NCBI GenBank assembly: GCA_001598975.1
Contig: BBXU01001219.1
Span: 1-58,160 of the forward strand
Origin: Parachlorella kessleri
Lineage: Eukaryota; Chlorophyta; Trebouxiophyceae; Chlorellales; Chlorellaceae
Length of the DNA: 58,160 bases
Direction of reading: 5' to 3'
Below are positions 54,498-58,160 of the stretch, piece after piece. Within the stretch, counting starts at the first letter, position 1. Each line of letters begins with the position of its first letter. The position numbers and the translations under genes were made by a program. The notes under the pieces were generated by a model, which searched no databases, was not told the DNA's origin, and saw nothing but the letters and a program-made list of their open reading frames with translations.

Positions 54498-55992
54498 TTA
54501 TGCACGCTGCTTGTTTAGATGTTTACCACGCTGCAGACGGGACACCCACGTCACGTGTAACACAGTTGTGTCCAGGTGCGTCAACCCGCACGCTCCAGGG
54601 CCGCTCTGCCCAACCCCCGCTGCCGCGGAGGCAACGCCCGAAGCTGCACCACCACCATAGCCGCCGCAGCCACCGTCTGCTTGGTCATGCAACTCTGCCA
54701 GCTGCTGCTGCAAAGCGTCCAGCTCTGCTTTCGTCTGCAGAAAGACATACAAGCAAGCGCATCCGACGGGTTGAGCCTGCTTACCCGGCGTCAAAACTTG
54801 TAAGAAATCATGATACATGTGCAGCCTACGGAAGAAATGCTTGCCAGCCAGTGTAGCGCCACTTACCCCACTCACCAACTTCAGCTTCTTCAACGCTCGC
54901 TTCCTGTCCAAGTCCTTGCTCTCCAGCTCGTCCTGCATCTCCTGCAGACAGGCAAGCCGAGCAGCAGCCAGGGCCGGTCAGTATTACAGGGGTTGGTATG
55001 GGATGGCGCCAGCACGCACGCAGAAGGAAGTGCATCCCTCTCTCCAGCGCTCCCACCATCTCCTACCACTGCCAATGCAGTAAGCAAGGGGAATGCACTG
55101 AGGCGTAAGCTTGGCGCACGCCAGTAAGAAGCAGATTCTCCAGCTCTGGTGCAGTTGGCTGCAGCTTTGCATGTGACACCGTCTTGTTTCTGCTGGACAC
55201 CGGCTGCTGACTGTCCATCTAGAAAAACTTGGAGTCCAGCCGTAAACTCCCTCACCAAAGCTCTGCCTCCTGTACTGCTGCCCCTCTCAAACTCTGCTCT
55301 TGTGTTATGCTTTGCCTTAAAATGGGGAAAGGCACCCTTACTTCAAAGCCACTCAACAGTGTTTGCGAAAGCCGGCAAGTGGGGTCACCTTGATTGTTTT
55401 CCTATATACGTCCTCCCGCGTGTGCATGTGCTCGATGATGGAGTTCAGCTCCCGCAGCTGCAGTTGCAGCAGTCGCAGCCTCATACAACAGTGTTCCTGA
55501 CGTGGCTGCTGCCGGCTCTGCTTGCCCGTTTGCTAACCAGAGTGTGGAGCCGTTGCTGCTCTTGACCTCTGCTCCGCTTCATCAGCAGCCCACTGGATAT
55601 TCTAGGCAAAGCCGCGGCATAGCAACAGCAGGCTCCACTCCCAGAACGACCTTAGGCGCTCGCTTAGGAAAGGGCAGTTCAAGCTTGCTATCCTCCCTCA
55701 CCTTGGACTGGGAGACGTAGCCCTGTGGTGGTGCCCCTAGGAGACTGAAGAAGTGAATGGCCAGTGCCGCTGTCCAGCTAACCCAGCGCAGGAACAGGTG
55801 GTAAGGCAGCGTGATTGTCCGCCAGCTGGCCGTGAGGGCACTTGTCATGGCCACGGCGAGCGGACCCGGCTTGCTGCTGGGCACGACAGGCCCGATTGGC
55901 CCTGGGGAAGAGCCGTTCATGGCTGCTGTTGGGGCAGTAAGGCTGCCCAACCACTTGGATATATGTGTCCCCGAGTTTGGAACGCTTCCCAT
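54498..55992 (-). CDS. membrane-anchored coiled-coil protein, 3' structure unresolved
   Basis: Exons 55992-55702, 55496-55410, 54941-54876 and one starting at 54734 join in phase. Residues 1-97 start MGSVPNSGTHISKW and contain a hydrophobic segment (about 70-90, FLRWVSWTAALAIHFFSLLG). The next exons encode a coiled coil: LRLLQLQLRELNSIIEHMH, then EMQDELESKDLDRKRALKKLK, then KAELDALQQQLAELHDQ, followed by a Gly/Ala-rich stretch. Where the last exon ends is unclear. A further hydrophobic stretch near 54470-54420 (TLLVLLAARVSCFFLLWS) and the small membrane gene at 53643-54292 may be its C-terminus. I do not recognise the family; membrane-tethered coiled coils like this often tether or organise ER or Golgi membranes. 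Confidence 0.5.
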
Positions 55993-56682
55993 GAGCTGCC
56001 TTTGCAGGGTGGATGTTTACACAAGGAAAGTGTTTAAGCCTGTTCCCAGCCTGATAAAGGATGCAGTTGGCTATGCGGGTCGGTTTTTCAAAGTGATCAG
56101 GCCAGGCTCGGCAGCAGCAAAGTTTAGCTGACGTACCAGTAACAAGCAATTGCCTACCCACGGAACAACCTGCACCTGCTGCGGCTCCTACAGCTTCTCA
56201 ATAACGGCACCATCCAGCCAGCTCCGTCACCATCATGTGTACCGGCACATTCTGGCAGCCACACAACGGCAACCCACGATTGTTTGGTTCGCGTCTAGCA
56301 CTTAACCTATAATTGCAGGCAAGATAGCGGCCATGGATGCCGTAGGGGAGCCAGTGGGCTCTCCACCCACAGACAAGGCTGTTTGCGCTGTCTTTCAAAG
56401 GTCATAACTGGGTATCAGACCCAGAATGAGCAGCCTAGGCTAGCCTGGGTAGCCTCACATCACATACCCAAGGCGCCATCAAGCCGTCCAAGGGAGGTGC
56501 CCCCTGAAAGATGTCCACATCACAAGATGTACCGCCGTATTTGTCCTATTCCTCAACGGCACCCCCACTTCGGCGCTACGGAGGCCAGCAGTTGCATGAC
56601 CCATCGCACTGTGCAATTGACAACAGTTGCATCACCTGTGCAGAAGCAAAGCGCAAGTTAGGCATCCAGCACATCGGCAAAG
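55993..56682. promoter_or_regulatory. divergent promoter region of the coiled-coil gene and NOP58
   Basis: 690 bp between start codons at 55992 (minus) and 56683 (plus). It must hold both 5' UTRs. There is no coding evidence and no clear TATA element. Confidence 0.45.
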
Positions 56683-58144
56683 ATGTTGCTGCTATTTGAG
56701 TCTGCCGCGGGCTTTGCTCTCTTCAAAGTGCTGAAAGAGGGGAAGCTAAAGGATGCCGAGGTATGTGCCCGCTGCCTGGTCGGCTAGTCACCGGATGCAT
56801 GCATAAAGCATGACCCCCCAATATGCGCTTACATCTCTTGTGCAGGACCTTTTCCAAGATTTCGAAAGCTTGGAGTCGGCACAGAAGGTGTGGTGCTGTG
56901 GTCGGTGAACCGTACAGCTGGGGCACTTCTTAAAGCCCAGCCGCTGCTTAGAGTGCGAGTGTTGGGCGCCGGCATCAGCTTTAGGAACACCGGAGCACAG
57001 GCCAGCAATTGTTAAGCAGTGGGCAGGGTCTCTCACGGGCCAGGGGCGCCAGAGGTGGTGACCAGCAGTGCGGCCAGGTTGCCGGGCGCATACTGAACTG
57101 TGGAGTGCTTTGGATGAGCTTCAGGTGTTCACCTACCTGCAGGTGGTCAAGCTTAAGTCTTTCACCAAGTTTGAGAACACCGCGGAGGCGCTGCAGGCGG
57201 CCGCGTCCCTGGTGGACAGCAAGCTCAGCAAGGGTAGGCAGCTCAGAAGTGGTGGAGGCGTGGGGAGAGGTTGCTGACATGGGCGCCTCAGGATGCTGGG
57301 TTCTTGTGTTTGCGCAGCAAGCTCAGCAAGGGTAGGCAGCTCAGAAGCGGTGCAGGTGTGGGGGTGTGTCCAGGCTGGCCTACTCACCTGTCAATGGCCA
57401 GGGCGTCGATGCAGCGGTGGTCGCCGCAGGATGCTGGGTAGCTTGTTTTCTGCAGCAAGCTCAGCAAGGGGAGGAGGGAGCGCTGAAGCGGCAGAGGGGG
57501 GCCCGGCAAGCCTAGAAATTGATGGTGGGGAACAGGGAGCTTGGTGGTACCTCAATCAAGTATTCACAGGGTAGATGCTTAGCCAGGACCATGCGAGTGG
57601 TCCAGCCGACAGGAGGGCGGCAGCGGATGTCCTTAAATAGAAGGATAGGGTTTGCGGCGGGAACCAGGGGAGTGTGCTTGTATGTTGTAGGCCGGAATAG
57701 GTGCTGGGAAGGGCAGAGGGGGACAGTAGTTCTGGCCTGGGATTGATAGTTGTGAACGCCAAGCTGGGTGCCTGGATTGGCCGAGCAACATGCCCTGCTG
57801 CGCACGCTTTGCGGGCCCGTAGCCCTCATGTAGTTTTGGAAGAAGCGTGCGGAGGGGGGGGCCCTGCCGGTCCTGGACGCCAGGCTGGGCATCGGGGTCT
57901 GGCCAGGCATTTGTGTTCTTCCATGCAGCCCAGCCAAGACGGCATGCTTCCTGTGTGCGCAGGCTTAAAGAAGTTCCTCAAGAAGAATGCTGAGGGCGAG
58001 ACGCTGGCTGTCATGGACGCTAAGCTGGGGGGTCTCATCAAGGAGAAGCTGGGGATCCCCTGTGTCTACTCGGGGGCGGTCATGGAGCTGACACGCGGCG
58101 TGCGGCAGCAGATGGCGGGGCTCATCACTGATCTGGCTGGGCAG
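56683..58144 (+). CDS. NOP58: NOP58 (Nop5) box C/D snoRNP core protein, 5' part
   Basis: Exons 56683-56760, 56846-56887, 57143-57233, 57963-58144, continuing beyond the right edge. They join in phase. The reading starts MLLLFESAAGFALFKVL, followed by DLFQDFESLESAQK, then a block from VVKLKSF to AEALQAAASLVDSKLSK, and GLKKFLKKNAEGETLAVMDAKLG up to KLGIPCVYSGAVMELTRGVR. This is the N-terminal domain of NOP58, the nucleolar scaffold of C/D box snoRNPs that guides 2'-O-methylation of rRNA with fibrillarin and NOP56. The coiled-coil and Nop domains lie outside the window. The third intron is 729 bp, much longer than the others, and carries two copies of the end of exon 3. I found no convincing box C/D snoR gene in it by eye. 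Confidence 0.93.
57216..57480. repeat. triplicated exon end and donor in NOP58 intron 3
   Basis: CAGCAAGCTCAGCAAGGG, the last codons of exon 3, begins at 57218, 57316 and 57454. The second copy also keeps the donor (GTAGGCAGCTCAGAAG); in the third the GT is changed to GA. The second and third copies are preceded by an acceptor-like TGCGCAG or TGCAG, so they could act as cassette exons. Confidence 0.88.
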
Positions 58145-58160
58145 GTGTGTGGCGCGGGGG

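Noticed and set aside
57234..57962. Intronic C/D snoRNA in NOP58
   Set aside because: NOP58 introns host snoRNAs in some species, but I could not find paired C (RUGAUGA) and D (CUGA) boxes at the right spacing by eye.

Overview
The window looks like nuclear DNA of a green alga (Chlorophyta). Genes are split into many short exons with clean GT-AG (and some GC-AG) junctions. The sequence is moderately GC-rich, the proteins carry long Gln/Ala/Ser/Pro low-complexity stretches, and several genes are plant or algal in type (TOM9/TOM22, DinF-like MATE, GT14/DUF266). I cannot name the species. There are no bacterial operons, CRISPR arrays, rRNA genes or convincing tRNA genes. Nearly all open reading frames longer than 100 codons that lie outside the models below are antisense shadows of low-complexity exons.

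Layout: (1) 93-8081, minus: a many-exon 2-oxoglutarate/Fe(II) oxygenase-like protein whose 3' end runs off the left edge. (2) 8797-10643, minus: an unrecognised charged protein. (3) 10974-15545, plus: a complete ten-exon GT14 (core-2/I-branching type) glycosyltransferase. (4) 16684-21332, minus: a complete ten-exon MATE transporter, possibly plastid-targeted. (5) 21926-28116, plus: a complete 18-exon receptor-like Ser/Thr kinase. (6) 30284-50262, minus: a 20-kb, 21-exon gene for a predicted 4565-residue ZFC3H1/Red1-like RNA-surveillance scaffold. (7) 50712-51284, plus: TOM22/TOM9. (8) 51688-52272, plus: SDHAF3/ACN9. (9) 53024-53482, plus: a small basic protein. (10) 53643-55992, minus: one or two membrane/coiled-coil genes. 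(11) 56683 to the right edge, plus: the 5' part of NOP58.

The models were built by hand, joining exons by splice signal, reading-frame phase and family motifs. For genes 3, 4, 5, 6, 7 and 11 every junction closes in phase and the total length is a multiple of three, which is strong internal support. Functionally the neighbours are mixed: RNA metabolism (ZFC3H1-like, NOP58), mitochondria (TOM22, SDHAF3), membranes and cell surface (MATE, GT14, receptor kinase). Genes 4/5, 6/7 and 10/11 are divergent pairs sharing short intergenic regions.

The most unusual feature is not a gene. At least seven splice junctions, in six different genes, sit inside short tandem duplications (41 to about 140 bp apart) that copy the junction itself together with some exon and some intron. 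Together with several GC-AG introns this suggests active turnover of exon edges in this genome, and it may be a route to new introns or alternative splice sites.
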